This document shows, piece by piece, positions 7,988 to 16,825 of a DNA stretch of 64,000 nt. Under the pieces are notes generated by a model. It did not search any database. It worked only from the letters and a program-made list of their open reading frames with translations, and was not told where the DNA came from. The DNA comes from JAYWDA01 sp043747555 (GTDB lineage: Bacteria; Bdellovibrionota; Bdellovibrionia; Bdellovibrionales; Bdellovibrionaceae), in the NCBI GenBank assembly GCA_043747555.1, contig JAYTOY010000006.1:62001-126000 (forward strand). The letters run 5' to 3'. Made by a program: the position numbers and the translations under genes. Position 1 is the stretch's first letter. Each line of letters begins with the position of its first letter.

Positions 7988-9625
7988 ATTATTTTTTCGG
8001 CCCGAGACCGGGTACCTGCGACCCCGTCCAAAAGAATGCTCGGAAACTTTAAGAATCGGTGGAGCTTGCCACCTTTTAAATTCACTTTTAAATAAATTAT
8101 TCAATAACCACTTTTCGGTTTTAGTGCGAGCCACCTTCTGTTTTTCAACGATATTGATAACCGCCTCGTCTAATTCAGGATAAGGAGGTAATGAATCCTG
8201 ATCCTTTTGACCAGGCCGCAGTTCTGCTGTTGGTGGGCGATTAATTATTTCCTGAGGGATGAGTTCACGTTGAAGATTATAATATTCTGCCAATTCATAA
8301 ACCTGAGCTTTGGTTAAATCTGCAATCGGAGCAAGGCCCCCGCACATATCCCCATACAAAGTTGTATAACCTGTCGCGTATTCAGATTTATTTCCTGTTG
8401 TTAAAAGAAGGCTACTTTCTTTATTCGAGTAGGCCATCAAAAAAAGTCCTCGCAAACGAGCCTGCAAGTTTTCATTAACAACATTGAACTGATTAAAATC
8501 AAACACCTCTGCAAAACTTTTTAGAGCTCTCTCATAAGTTTCAACAATCGAAAGTTTTTTGAAACCAATTCCTAAGTTTGATGCCATTTTTTGAGCCAAA
8601 TCAAAACTTTCAGGCGAGGAAAAAGGCCCAGGTAACGAAATTGCAAAAACTTTATTGGGACCGATAGCATCGGCCGCTAAGCAAGCGACAACAGCCGAAT
8701 CAATTCCACCACTTAAACCAAAGTGAATCTTGGTTAGGCCGGTCTTTGCACAAAAATCTTGAATACCTACAACCAAGGCTTTGCGCAGTTCTTCTGTTTT
8801 ATTTAAGACTGGTGGCTTGTGCCAACTTTCAAAGGTTTTCAGATCAAAGACATTTAATTGTTCTTGAAAGGCTAAGCATTGAAATGGTTTTTTTCCCTTT
8901 GGAGTCATTAAAAAACTTTGACCATCAAAAATAATTTCGTCTTGGGCACCCACTAAATTAGCGTAAAGCACTGGCGCTTTGAAGTGTTTCGCTGTCGCTA
9001 AAGTGACCCGATTCCGAAGCTTCATTTTTCCTACGAAGTAAGGCGAGGCACTGATATTGATCACTAAATCGATGTTTTTCTGCGCTATTTTTTTAAGTGG
9101 GTTTTCTTTATATGTACTACGCTCACTTGCAAATTCCCAAGCCCAAATATCTTCACAAATAGTGATAAAGAACTTCTTTCCTTTGTACGAGAAAACATTT
9201 TTAGAAAGATCGCCAGTTTCAATAAAGCGAGCCTCATCAAAAACATCTCCGGTGGGCAAAAGTTGCTTATTAAAAATTTTCGGTTTTTGACCTTTCACTA
9301 AAAAAGCTGCTGAATTGAAGTAAGGTTTACCCCGGCGGCTTTTGTTTCTAGTGATAAGCCCAATAACAACACCAATATCTGCAGGAATTTTTTTACAAAG
9401 GTCTTGAAATTGTTTTTCCTGACGATCGACTTCTTCAGATCTTTCCAAAAGATCAAAGGGATGATAGCCAAACAGACTGCATTCCGGAAAAACGACTAAA
9501 GAGCATCTCATGTCTTTAGCACGCTGGACGTATTCTAAAATTTTAATTTTATTATTTTCAAAATCGCCCAACACAGGATTTATTTGGGCGACACCAATTC
9601 TGGGGCTTAGTGTTCTTCGTTGCAA
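7979..9625 (-). CDS. nadE: Glutamine-dependent NAD+ synthetase
   Basis: This 548-residue enzyme makes NAD+ from deamido-NAD using glutamine. The N-terminal nitrilase-type glutaminase domain (about 1-265) has its catalytic Cys in FFITICEDIWAW. The C-terminal ATP-pyrophosphatase domain has the P-loop FGLSGGIDSAVVA and the conserved LTTGNKSEYATGYTTLYGD. The start is a TTG with GAGGA just upstream and overlaps the previous gene by 19 bases. The end overlaps the exonuclease gene tail to tail by 9 bases. A second NAD-pathway gene, nadD, lies at 15803. Confidence 0.95.
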   Translation of the reverse strand: MQRRTLSPRIGVAQINPVLGDFENNKIKILEYVQRAKDMRCSLVVFPECSLFGYHPFDLLERSEEVDRQEKQFQDLCKKIPADIGVVIGLITRNKSRRGKPYFNSAAFLVKGQKPKIFNKQLLPTGDVFDEARFIETGDLSKNVFSYKGKKFFITICEDIWAWEFASERSTYKENPLKKIAQKNIDLVINISASPYFVGKMKLRNRVTLATAKHFKAPVLYANLVGAQDEIIFDGQSFLMTPKGKKPFQCLAFQEQLNVFDLKTFESWHKPPVLNKTEELRKALVVGIQDFCAKTGLTKIHFGLSGGIDSAVVACLAADAIGPNKVFAISLPGPFSSPESFDLAQKMASNLGIGFKKLSIVETYERALKSFAEVFDFNQFNVVNENLQARLRGLFLMAYSNKESSLLLTTGNKSEYATGYTTLYGDMCGGLAPIADLTKAQVYELAEYYNLQRELIPQEIINRPPTAELRPGQKDQDSLPPYPELDEAVINIVEKQKVARTKTEKWLLNNLFKSEFKRWQAPPILKVSEHSFGRGRRYPVSGRKNNLK

Positions 9626-10086
9626 AGTTCCTCGTCGCTAAATAGAGCTTTTCTTCCAGAAAAGCCATCATGGTAGCCGTGAAAAAACATTATCTTTCTT
9701 TCTGGAAATTTCCAACAAAAGTATCCTTCACCATTATCAAAGTCGATCAACCACAATCCTTGGGGCGAGGCTCCCAATTTTTCAATTTTTTGCTGCCACT
9801 GGCGAATAGTTAAATCAATTTCTTTTTCAATCTCTTGAGCTATCAAGCTTTGGCGGTCTTCTATGGACTCGAGCCGTTGAAGCAAAAGGCGGACTTTGCT
9901 GTTGGCCAGTTCAGTCATACGGTGAAGGACAGGAAGCAAATTTTGCGCATCCTCAAGATGAAATACTCTCTTGCTGTTGATCTGAATAATCTGATTCAAA
10001 TGTTCCCCCCGGAAGGCCCATGTATGAAACAAGACCCTTGCGACTTCAAGGACATAATCAGGCTTAAAAAATTTTTCTAGGAGCAC
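9607..10086 (-). CDS. Hypothetical protein upstream of nadE
   Basis: I do not recognise this protein. The longest reading starts with GTG and gives 159 residues without signal peptide or membrane span. The middle part (about 50-110) is charged and probably helical; the C-terminal part (WLIDFDNGEGYFCWKFPERKIMFFHGY) looks like a compact alpha/beta domain. No clear ribosome-binding site supports the GTG, and TTG codons about 18 and 30 residues downstream are alternatives. It lies 12 bases after the pilin-like gene and overlaps nadE, so it is part of that operon. The C-terminal pattern suggests a soluble protein. Confidence 0.6.
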   Translation of the reverse strand: MLLEKFFKPDYVLEVARVLFHTWAFRGEHLNQIIQINSKRVFHLEDAQNLLPVLHRMTELANSKVRLLLQRLESIEDRQSLIAQEIEKEIDLTIRQWQQKIEKLGASPQGLWLIDFDNGEGYFCWKFPERKIMFFHGYHDGFSGRKALFSDEELCNEEH

Positions 10087-10098
10087 TGCGTGGCGAAT

Positions 10099-10935
10099 TT
10101 ATTCCCAACTCTTTGTTAGTCTTGCGGCCTGGCCACCAATCACTGCTATCAATAGGATAATAATTGCAGCAATAAGCACATACCGGAAATAATCGCCAAG
10201 ATTCCAATTTTCAGCTTTTTCTTCAGCAATGACATCAGCTTTACTGGGTGGCTTTAGAAGCATCTTTTTAGGTTTCGTTCCTGGCAAGTCGCTAGCAACA
10301 ACACGAGATGCGACTTTTTTTTCCTCTTCCTCTTTTTTTTGTGCAGCTGAATTCATTCCGTAAGTAATCACCCCTTTTGCACGAGAATTACCTTGAGAAT
10401 CATAAGCTCGGCCTCCACCGGCTTTATTGAAGCCGCCTTCTTCCGTGGTGCCGATTGAAATTTCTACAACCTTTGTACTTCCTGCTCGTTCACTGTTCTG
10501 AGCGCGTGGCGGTGGACCATTTAAATTACTGGCACTCTGTCCTGCGGAACCGGCGTAACCGGCTTGCCCTGATGCTGCGCTATTGTCCTTGCTGCCATTC
10601 TTGTCCTTCGAGGATTCATTTTGGGGATCGTTAGGATTTGAACCCGACCCACCTATTGGACTCCGGCCTTCTGCAAGTGTCGCTGGCTTAAATTTAAAAT
10701 CACATTCACTTTGGTTGCTTGAGTTTCCAGTCGAAGGGAACTCGCCAGTTTCTAATAAACAAGAAATATAATCGCCCATATAGTTATTTACAAACTGTCC
10801 AAAGGGTCTAAAAAACTGATTGGTTAGAGATAAGATGATCGCAACAGTAATCACCAGCAATAGGATATATTCCATGGTGGCCTGTCCTGAATTATTAGAA
10901 TCCTGTAGCGATTTCACTCTGTTTAAATATATCAT
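10099..10935 (-). CDS. Pilin-like protein with class III-type leader and C-terminal membrane span
   Basis: The ATG at 10935 gives 278 residues; the ATG at 10971 would overlap the divergent TPR gene. After a short polar leader comes G|QATMEYILLLVITVAII: a Gly before the cut and Glu at +5, the hallmark of prepilin peptidase substrates, followed by a hydrophobic helix. The middle is a long Gly/Ser/Asn-rich low-complexity region with polar linkers. A second hydrophobic segment (YVLIAAIIILLIAVIGG) stands near the C-terminus, which ordinary pilins lack. It leads the operon with the hypothetical gene and nadE. Function is unknown. Confidence 0.68.
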   Translation of the reverse strand: MIYLNRVKSLQDSNNSGQATMEYILLLVITVAIILSLTNQFFRPFGQFVNNYMGDYISCLLETGEFPSTGNSSNQSECDFKFKPATLAEGRSPIGGSGSNPNDPQNESSKDKNGSKDNSAASGQAGYAGSAGQSASNLNGPPPRAQNSERAGSTKVVEISIGTTEEGGFNKAGGGRAYDSQGNSRAKGVITYGMNSAAQKKEEEEKKVASRVVASDLPGTKPKKMLLKPPSKADVIAEEKAENWNLGDYFRYVLIAAIIILLIAVIGGQAARLTKSWE

Positions 10936-10944
10936 ACAGGAGAT

Positions 10945-12114
10945 ATGTTCGTATTGACCGCAGTGCCGCATTTCAAAAGTCTTTACCTTAGGCGAACCCT
11001 TTGGATTGTTTTTGTATCGATTTGGGTCACAAGTCCCGTCTTTGGTCTAGATAAAAACAAAGACAGCCTCATGACAAACGAAGAAAGCGAGTTTCTAGAG
11101 TTTAAAGAAAATCCAGCGCCCAAAGGAAAGGTAGCTGCGCCTGCAGTTGCCCCGGAAAAAATCATCGAATTGTTGGAACCAAAAGTTAAAAATGATTCCA
11201 AAGATTTTAAGTCTGCGATTGCCTTGGCTCACGCTTACTATGATAAAAAAGAATTTGCGAAAGTCCCTCCGCTATTATGGAAATTTATCGATCAATTGCA
11301 GAAATCTGATTTTTATATTTTGTTACGCAGCCAAAACGAGATCGGACAGGCCGACGAACTTCTTAAAATTTCAAATCTTCTTATTTCCAGAAACCCAAAA
11401 GACTTTGAGGCCTTTCATTACCAAGGAAAAGCTTACGTGATGAAAAAAAAGGATAAAGAAGCACTAGAAAGTTTCAAAAAAGCGATCGAAGCTAATATTA
11501 AATTTTTACCTTCCTATTTAAGTATTGCAGAAATTTACGAAAAGCGAAAAAATCTTTACGAGCAACGCGCTCTTTATCAGGATATGCTGCAAGTTTTTGG
11601 ACCCTTAACAGAAATTTTGACTCGTTTATGCCAAGTAAATACAAAGGATGGCTTTGCTGAATTGGGCGAAAAATATTGTCGCCAGGCCATTCAAAAAGAT
11701 CCCTCGATTCCAGAAAATTATATCAACTTAGGTATTGTAGTTCTTCAATCTGGTGAAAAGAAGAAAGCAATAGAGATTTTTAAAAGCACGGCCGAAAAAT
11801 TTCCGTCCTCTGAGCCTGTTGCTATACAATATGGCGGTTATTTAGAATCAGAAAAAAACTTTATCGATTCTTTTAAAATTTTTAGAGTTTGCTCTGAAAA
11901 GAATCCTAAGTCTGAAAAATGTCTTTTGGGATATGCCAATTCTGCTTTTCAGATTCAGAAGTTAGACGACTCTCTTGCCGCCTTTAAAAAACTCTGCACT
12001 TTCAATCGGACTTACGCCGTTCATGTTCGACGTGCTTTAGCCAGCCTACGTGCAAGTGGCACAAAGAGTTGGATTGAAAAATTTCAAGAGTTATCCGAGG
12101 GCTGCGCTCTTTAG
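10945..12114 (+). CDS. Exported TPR-repeat protein
   Basis: This 389-residue protein begins with a hydrophobic signal segment (LWIVFVSIWVTSPVFG). It then has TPR-like helices from about residue 60 to 370, for example FEAFHYQGKAYVMKKKDKEALESFKKAIEAN and ENYINLGIVVLQSGEKKKAIEIFK. AGGAG stands only two bases before the ATG, which is closer than usual, so the true start may differ. It is divergent from the pilin-like gene with only nine bases between the two starts. A periplasmic scaffold role is likely, but no partner can be named. Confidence 0.72.
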   Translation: MFVLTAVPHFKSLYLRRTLWIVFVSIWVTSPVFGLDKNKDSLMTNEESEFLEFKENPAPKGKVAAPAVAPEKIIELLEPKVKNDSKDFKSAIALAHAYYDKKEFAKVPPLLWKFIDQLQKSDFYILLRSQNEIGQADELLKISNLLISRNPKDFEAFHYQGKAYVMKKKDKEALESFKKAIEANIKFLPSYLSIAEIYEKRKNLYEQRALYQDMLQVFGPLTEILTRLCQVNTKDGFAELGEKYCRQAIQKDPSIPENYINLGIVVLQSGEKKKAIEIFKSTAEKFPSSEPVAIQYGGYLESEKNFIDSFKIFRVCSEKNPKSEKCLLGYANSAFQIQKLDDSLAAFKKLCTFNRTYAVHVRRALASLRASGTKSWIEKFQELSEGCAL

Positions 12115-12629
12115 TTAAGATGTGGAAAAAACTCGCGCAGATTCTGGTGGGGGTTTTCAATACGACGAATTTTTCCGGCATTTGGCAGGATCTGATGAAG
12201 AAAGCTTTTACATAGCTCTGAGGGCCCGGTGGCCATAAAATAAGAATGACCTGTGGTGTCTCGCATAAATCTTAGGTCAAGAATTTCTAGGCCAAACTTG
12301 GACGCCTGAGAGGCTATCCGGAAGGTGTCTCCTAAAAACAGATATTCCCCAATAAGAAGATCCTCTGCTAGGGGAGGATTTGTCAGACTTAAATAACTGT
12401 TTAATACTTTTTCCGGCAGATCTAGAAAAACTTCTAAATTTTCGATATTAACTTTTAGACCACCAACAAATTTTGAAACATCAACAGATGTAGGAACTGC
12501 CAACAGCAGGTGACCCTTAGATGAAAATGGAAAAAGCTCTAAAATTTCCGCGCCAAGACCACTAGCCGCATGCGCGGCTTCATAGGCAGCGCCAAGGCTA
12601 CTGAACCAAAGCAGCAGGTGCTTCTTCAT
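12111..12629 (-). CDS. Hypothetical protein overlapping rimO
   Basis: I do not recognise this 172-residue protein. It starts with hydrophobic and Ala-rich sequence (KKHLLLWFSSLGAAYEAAHAASG) that reads more like the first strand and helix of a small alpha/beta domain than a signal peptide. The rest shows no known motif. The start lies 32 bases inside rimO, and the end overlaps the TPR gene tail to tail by four bases. The strong overlap implies translation coupled to rimO, but no function follows from that. Confidence 0.6.
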   Translation of the reverse strand: MKKHLLLWFSSLGAAYEAAHAASGLGAEILELFPFSSKGHLLLAVPTSVDVSKFVGGLKVNIENLEVFLDLPEKVLNSYLSLTNPPLAEDLLIGEYLFLGDTFRIASQASKFGLEILDLRFMRDTTGHSYFMATGPSELCKSFLHQILPNAGKIRRIENPHQNLREFFPHLN

Positions 12630-13983
12630 CGATTTCCCCGATTAAATCATATTCCATGGAATCAGTGATTCGTACATTCACGAGGTCACCGACGTTTGCT
12701 AATCCAGAACTAATAAGGACCACGCCGTCAATATCCGGAGCTTGCTGCGACGTACGACCTTGTAACAAAAGATCAGTTTCTTCACTGTACCCTTCGACAA
12801 GGACTTGCACGGTTCGTCCAATAAATTCCCGATGTTTTTCCCGGGATATATTTTGTTGAACTGCCATTAAGGCATCATGACGTCGCTGTTTGACGTCTTC
12901 TTCAATTTGATCCGGCAACTTGCCACCTCGGGTATTTTCTTCCGGCGAATACATAAAACAACCAACGCGGTCAAATTTCTGGTCCGCAATAAATTTTAGA
13001 AGTTCTTCAAAGTTCTCTTCTGTTTCGCCAGGATATCCAACAATAAACTGCGTTCGAATAACTGCTTCCGGAATTTCTTGACGGATATTTGTTAAAACTT
13101 TCGAAATTTCTTCTACTGTCATCTTGCGATTCATTCGCTTTAAGACATCGTTATTAATGTGCTGCAATGGCATATCAAAATATTTTACAAACTTTTTGTT
13201 GCTCTTGATCAGTTGAATCATTTCCGGAGTGATTCCATCTGGGTATAAATAAAGAACGCGAATCCACTGGATTCCTTCGACTTCAGCCAGGGCCCGCAAA
13301 AGTTCGACAGGGGTTTCTACTGCCGCTGGATTTTGGCGCCTTAAATCCCAACCGTAATCTGTGAAATCGTGCGAAATAACGATCAATTCCTTAACTCCGC
13401 CGGCCGCCAAAAGTTTTGCTTCGTTGACAACATTAGCAATCGTTCTGGACTGCAAGTTTCCACGAATTAAGGGTATCGCGCAAAAAGAACAGCGTTTCAT
13501 GCAGCCTTCAGATATTTTAATGTAAGCCCGATGACCCGGCTGAGAGTTCACACGCGGTGTATTTTCCTGCTGTAAATACGTTGGTAAATTGAAGAATTTT
13601 TTGGTCTTATCCCCAGTTTGATAATTCTTAAAAATTTTTCCAATATTTTGAAATTCACCGGAACCAACAAAAAGATCGGCTTCGGGAAGCCCTTCAACTA
13701 AATCATCTTTATAACGCTGAGTCAGACACCCTGCCACGACGATATTTTTTAATGAACCATTTTTTTTCAATGCCGCCATATCAAGAATTCTTTGAATTGA
13801 TTCCTTTTTGGAATCCTCGATAAAGCCACAGGTATTAATCACAACCGTGTCGGCTTCTTTTTCATCACCAACAACCTGGTAGCCATCTTTTAATAAAGTG
13901 CCTGCCATAATTTCACTATCAACCAAATTTTTAGGGCAACCCAAGCTGATGAAGTGAACTTTTTTAATATCTGGTAAATTCAT
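12598..13983 (-). CDS. rimO: Ribosomal protein S12 methylthiotransferase
   Basis: This 461-residue radical SAM enzyme methylthiolates an aspartate of ribosomal protein S12. The N-terminal MTTase domain begins HFISLGCPKNLVDSE and has further cluster cysteines in VINTCGFI and VVAGCLTQ. The radical SAM cluster is in EGCMKRCSFCAIPLIRG (CxxxCxxC). A C-terminal TRAM domain covers about 385-450. SLGCPKN and the IPLIRG context favour RimO over MiaB. The start overlaps lolA by four bases. It belongs to the ribosome-linked cluster that begins with rplU. Confidence 0.95.
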   Translation of the reverse strand: MNLPDIKKVHFISLGCPKNLVDSEIMAGTLLKDGYQVVGDEKEADTVVINTCGFIEDSKKESIQRILDMAALKKNGSLKNIVVAGCLTQRYKDDLVEGLPEADLFVGSGEFQNIGKIFKNYQTGDKTKKFFNLPTYLQQENTPRVNSQPGHRAYIKISEGCMKRCSFCAIPLIRGNLQSRTIANVVNEAKLLAAGGVKELIVISHDFTDYGWDLRRQNPAAVETPVELLRALAEVEGIQWIRVLYLYPDGITPEMIQLIKSNKKFVKYFDMPLQHINNDVLKRMNRKMTVEEISKVLTNIRQEIPEAVIRTQFIVGYPGETEENFEELLKFIADQKFDRVGCFMYSPEENTRGGKLPDQIEEDVKQRRHDALMAVQQNISREKHREFIGRTVQVLVEGYSEETDLLLQGRTSQQAPDIDGVVLISSGLANVGDLVNVRITDSMEYDLIGEIDEEAPAALVQ

Positions 13984-14621
13984 AAGTTTGTAACCTGCGC
14001 GTCTTTCGGGATTTTATACTGAAATAATTTTGGGTCTGCTTTGGATTCAAATTTAATATTTGAAAAACTCATTTTAGTCAGATTGCCCACGTCATCTTGG
14101 TACGAAATATTTTGTATCTGTTTTGTCTTTTGATGGATTGATAGAGTTAATTTTTTAATTTGTAAATCTGAAGAGTCCGGTTGAATTTCAACATCTGTCA
14201 GGATCGGGCCCTTTTTTTCACTGAGCATTTTAAATTTTGATTTTGCATTGCTTGGACTTAGCAAAGACGAAATTAAAATTTGCTTTTTCCCTTTTTCATC
14301 AATTTTTGACTTTGCAACCTGCGTCCCCGTGTTAAATTCTTTAGATGGATATTGAACGCTGAAAAGATTTTTACCATCAAATAACAAAAGTGTTTTTTCT
14401 GGTTTTTCATTTTCCCATCTGAACTTGCCGCTAGAAAGTTTAATCTGGCCTGAGTAGGTCGTTTCCTTGGCAAGCATTTCTGAGATGACCGTTTTTTCTA
14501 CATTCATAGATACCATTTTAGATTTTTGATATTTTTTAATCGACTGATCAAAAAGCGATGGTGTTTTCGCAAATAAGATCGCCGGCACCGTTAACAGAAT
14601 AAGTAGAAGGACTTTTTGCAT
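13980..14621 (-). CDS. lolA: LolA-like outer membrane lipoprotein carrier
   Basis: This 213-residue protein has a cleavable signal peptide (KVLLLILLTVPAILFAK) and a LolA-type single beta-sheet domain. Recognisable parts are YSGQIKLSSGKFRWENEKPEKTLLLFDG and the repeated lysine-rich strands that follow. LolA carries lipoproteins through the periplasm from LolCDE to the outer membrane. The window encodes several lipoproteins. It sits between comF and rimO, with a 4-base overlap with rimO. Confidence 0.85.
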   Translation of the reverse strand: MQKVLLLILLTVPAILFAKTPSLFDQSIKKYQKSKMVSMNVEKTVISEMLAKETTYSGQIKLSSGKFRWENEKPEKTLLLFDGKNLFSVQYPSKEFNTGTQVAKSKIDEKGKKQILISSLLSPSNAKSKFKMLSEKKGPILTDVEIQPDSSDLQIKKLTLSIHQKTKQIQNISYQDDVGNLTKMSFSNIKFESKADPKLFQYKIPKDAQVTNL

Positions 14622-14645
14622 CCCACATTCTAGCAGAATTCATTC

Positions 14646-15299
14646 TTAACCGCAACCGAAGGCCCTTGAGGCCAGTGCCCATACCGTGAAGTTTTTTGCC
14701 CCACCCAGAGTTGCCATTGCGGCCATTGCCGTTCCCCCCGTGGTCAGGACGTCGTCGACAAAAATTATGTCTTTGCCAGCTAGCAGCTCTGGTGAAAAAT
14801 TTTCACGAAGTTTAAAGCGGTCGATCGTTCGGTCCTTTTTGCGCTTTCGCTTCTGTTCGGACTGATCCTTTCGCTCAAGAATCGATAGCATCGGAAAACC
14901 CGAGAATTCAGATAAGCTTTGGCAGAAAAATTCTGCATGATCAGGTTGGCTTACGTATTTACTAGGGCTAGGAACTAAAATTATCTGCCGACCTGCGTAT
15001 TGGTCAATATTGTGGAAATAAATCTCTTTCCAAAAAATATTTGCATAATACCGCCACGCTTTTTTCTGCTGATGGCCCTTAAGTTGTCGTAATAAAAATG
15101 ACAAGCTGTCGCTTTCTTGAGGAATCCAATTAAAAAGGTAAAATGCAGGAATCGGAAGATCACGGTGGTATAATGATTCGCCTGGTTGGTAGTGTACGGC
15201 TAAACAGATCTTGCAAAAGAGGCTGTCATTCACAGAAAAAGATCCGCACTTCAGACAGCTACGAGGTTCATAATGCCAAATTTTTTCTAAGATTGTCAT
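14646..15299 (-). CDS. ComF-family phosphoribosyltransferase-like protein
   Basis: This 217-residue protein has the ComF layout. An N-terminal zinc-ribbon-like pair of CxxC motifs (SCLKCGSF and LFCKIC) precedes a type I phosphoribosyltransferase domain with the PRPP-binding motif DIIFVDDVLTTGGTA near residue 178. ComF proteins help bring DNA through the inner membrane in transformable bacteria, though many homologues have no tested role. It is 29 bases downstream of rlmH and 24 bases upstream of lolA, so it is probably cotranscribed. Confidence 0.85.
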   Translation of the reverse strand: MTILEKIWHYEPRSCLKCGSFSVNDSLFCKICLAVHYQPGESLYHRDLPIPAFYLFNWIPQESDSLSFLLRQLKGHQQKKAWRYYANIFWKEIYFHNIDQYAGRQIILVPSPSKYVSQPDHAEFFCQSLSEFSGFPMLSILERKDQSEQKRKRKKDRTIDRFKLRENFSPELLAGKDIIFVDDVLTTGGTAMAAMATLGGAKNFTVWALASRAFGCG

Positions 15300-15328
15300 A
15301 GGCCCAGATTAGAAGCAAAAACCAAGCC

Positions 15329-15799
15329 CTAACTATTATGATAAGGAAGACCCTTTTGAATCGCATGCGCCCGATAAATTTGTTCTAGTAAGACCGCTTG
15401 AGCCATCCAGTGATTCATTGTTAAACTCGATAAACGGACAGTATCTTGGGCACGAGCTTTGAGCTCATCTGAAGCTCCGTAGGCCCCACCAATTAAGAAG
15501 ACCAATCTTTTTTTGCCAGAATTTTGCCAGCGTTCCATCTTTTTAGAAAACTCGATTGAAGTTAAGTCTTTGCCTTTTTCATCAAGCAGAACCACAAAAT
15601 CTTGGTCTTTAAGTTGATCCAGTAGCAATTGAGATTCAGCTGATTTTTTAAAATCAGCTTGATCGCGCCCGTGCTTCTTAGGTTTTATTTCCTTAATTTC
15701 AAACGGTCCAAACGGCTTAATTTTTTTGGCGTAAGCGGCTTGGATTTCTTTCAGCCAAGCCGGGCTTTCCGATAAAACGCAGCAAACCAACGTCTGCAT
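15329..15799 (-). CDS. rlmH: 23S rRNA (pseudouridine1915-N3)-methyltransferase
   Basis: This 156-residue protein matches RlmH in length and sequence. LLDEKGKDLTSIEFSK and the SAM-binding knot region FLIGGAYGASDELKARA are diagnostic, as is the C-terminal SLSSLTMNHWMA-like segment and EQIYRAHAIQKGLPYH. RlmH is a SPOUT enzyme that methylates pseudouridine 1915 in helix 69 of 23S rRNA. It begins three bases after nadD-rsfS, which matches the widespread nadD-rsfS-rlmH order. Confidence 0.96.
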   Translation of the reverse strand: MQTLVCCVLSESPAWLKEIQAAYAKKIKPFGPFEIKEIKPKKHGRDQADFKKSAESQLLLDQLKDQDFVVLLDEKGKDLTSIEFSKKMERWQNSGKKRLVFLIGGAYGASDELKARAQDTVRLSSLTMNHWMAQAVLLEQIYRAHAIQKGLPYHNS

Positions 15800-15802
15800 A
15801 TG

Positions 15803-16822
15803 TTACTTTTTTGCCGTCTTATCAAGGATTCCAAGGTCTTTGCCTTCTTTCCATAATTTTTCGATCGAATACTCAATACGGACAAAATCATAAAATAGAT
15901 GCACCATTAGGGAGCCATAATCCAAAACCACCCAACGACCTTCATCAAGTCCTTCAATTCCTTGCGGTAAGACGCCGTACTCTTCTTTCACGCGATCAGC
16001 CACGTGCTCGGCCAGCGAAGAGGCATGCCGAGTGCTGGTTCCTGATGCCACCAGCGCAAATTCAGTCGGCGCAGACATTTCGCGCAAATCATATCCCATC
16101 ACTGCAATGGCTTTTTTATCAAAAAGCGACTGGCCACAGAAGTCAGCAAACTTTTTAAAATCGCCAATTCGATCACCAATGGGTTTATAAAGCCCTTGCT
16201 CTTTAATATAATTTTCAACGGGCAAGGGCAGATGCCGCTGCACTGATTTTCCGGTGCGCAAGGCTTTACGAAGCTGACTTGAGGCGACTTCAATATCTTC
16301 TAAAGTAATAAATTGAATGTTGCGGCCAGTTTTAAGTTCCAGAAAGTTAAAGTCATATTCTTCGACAAGATCTTTCAAATAACCTGGCAGATCGTCTTCG
16401 TCTGTAGGTATCTGAAATCCAGGACGAGTGGTTACAATTAAATTACACTCGGTCAGAATTTTTTTATACTCTTTCCATTCATTAAAACTTTCCAGATTAT
16501 CAGCGCCGATAATTAAATATAAATCTTCAGCTTTGACGGTTTTACGATAATTCAGAACAGTGTCGATCGTAAAGCTAAGGCCACCGCGAGTAATTTCTTG
16601 GTTATCAACTTCAAAAGCTGATTCATAAGACTGCAGGGCCAGCTTAACCATTTCTTCGCGTTGAGGGGGCGTTGGTCCTTCGACAGGAACCTTTAAAGGG
16701 TTTTGCATATTGGGAACGACAAAAATCTTGTCGATGCCTAGTTTTTTGTGGACAGTTTGTAAGCTATTAATATGACCATTGTGGGGTGGATTAAAGCTTC
16801 CACCAAAAATTCCGACTCTCAT
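15803..16822 (-). CDS. nadD: Nicotinate-nucleotide adenylyltransferase fused to ribosomal silencing factor RsfS
   Basis: This single 339-residue reading frame joins two normally separate proteins. Residues 1 to about 210 are NadD: GIFGGSFNPPHNGHI nucleotide-binding motif, LYLIIGADNL, and VASSQLRKAL of the SSTxIR type, ending in LPVENYIKEQGLY. From about 218 to 325 it is RsfS (DUF143): DKKAIAVMGYDLRE, SGTSTRHASSLAEHV and LDYGSLMVHLFYDFVRIEYSIEKLW. NadD makes deamido-NAD; RsfS binds ribosomal protein L14 and blocks subunit joining. The genes are usually adjacent, so fusion of neighbours is likely. The start lies three bases downstream of obgE. Confidence 0.93.
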   Translation of the reverse strand: MRVGIFGGSFNPPHNGHINSLQTVHKKLGIDKIFVVPNMQNPLKVPVEGPTPPQREEMVKLALQSYESAFEVDNQEITRGGLSFTIDTVLNYRKTVKAEDLYLIIGADNLESFNEWKEYKKILTECNLIVTTRPGFQIPTDEDDLPGYLKDLVEEYDFNFLELKTGRNIQFITLEDIEVASSQLRKALRTGKSVQRHLPLPVENYIKEQGLYKPIGDRIGDFKKFADFCGQSLFDKKAIAVMGYDLREMSAPTEFALVASGTSTRHASSLAEHVADRVKEEYGVLPQGIEGLDEGRWVVLDYGSLMVHLFYDFVRIEYSIEKLWKEGKDLGILDKTAKK

Positions 16823-16825
16823 TGT

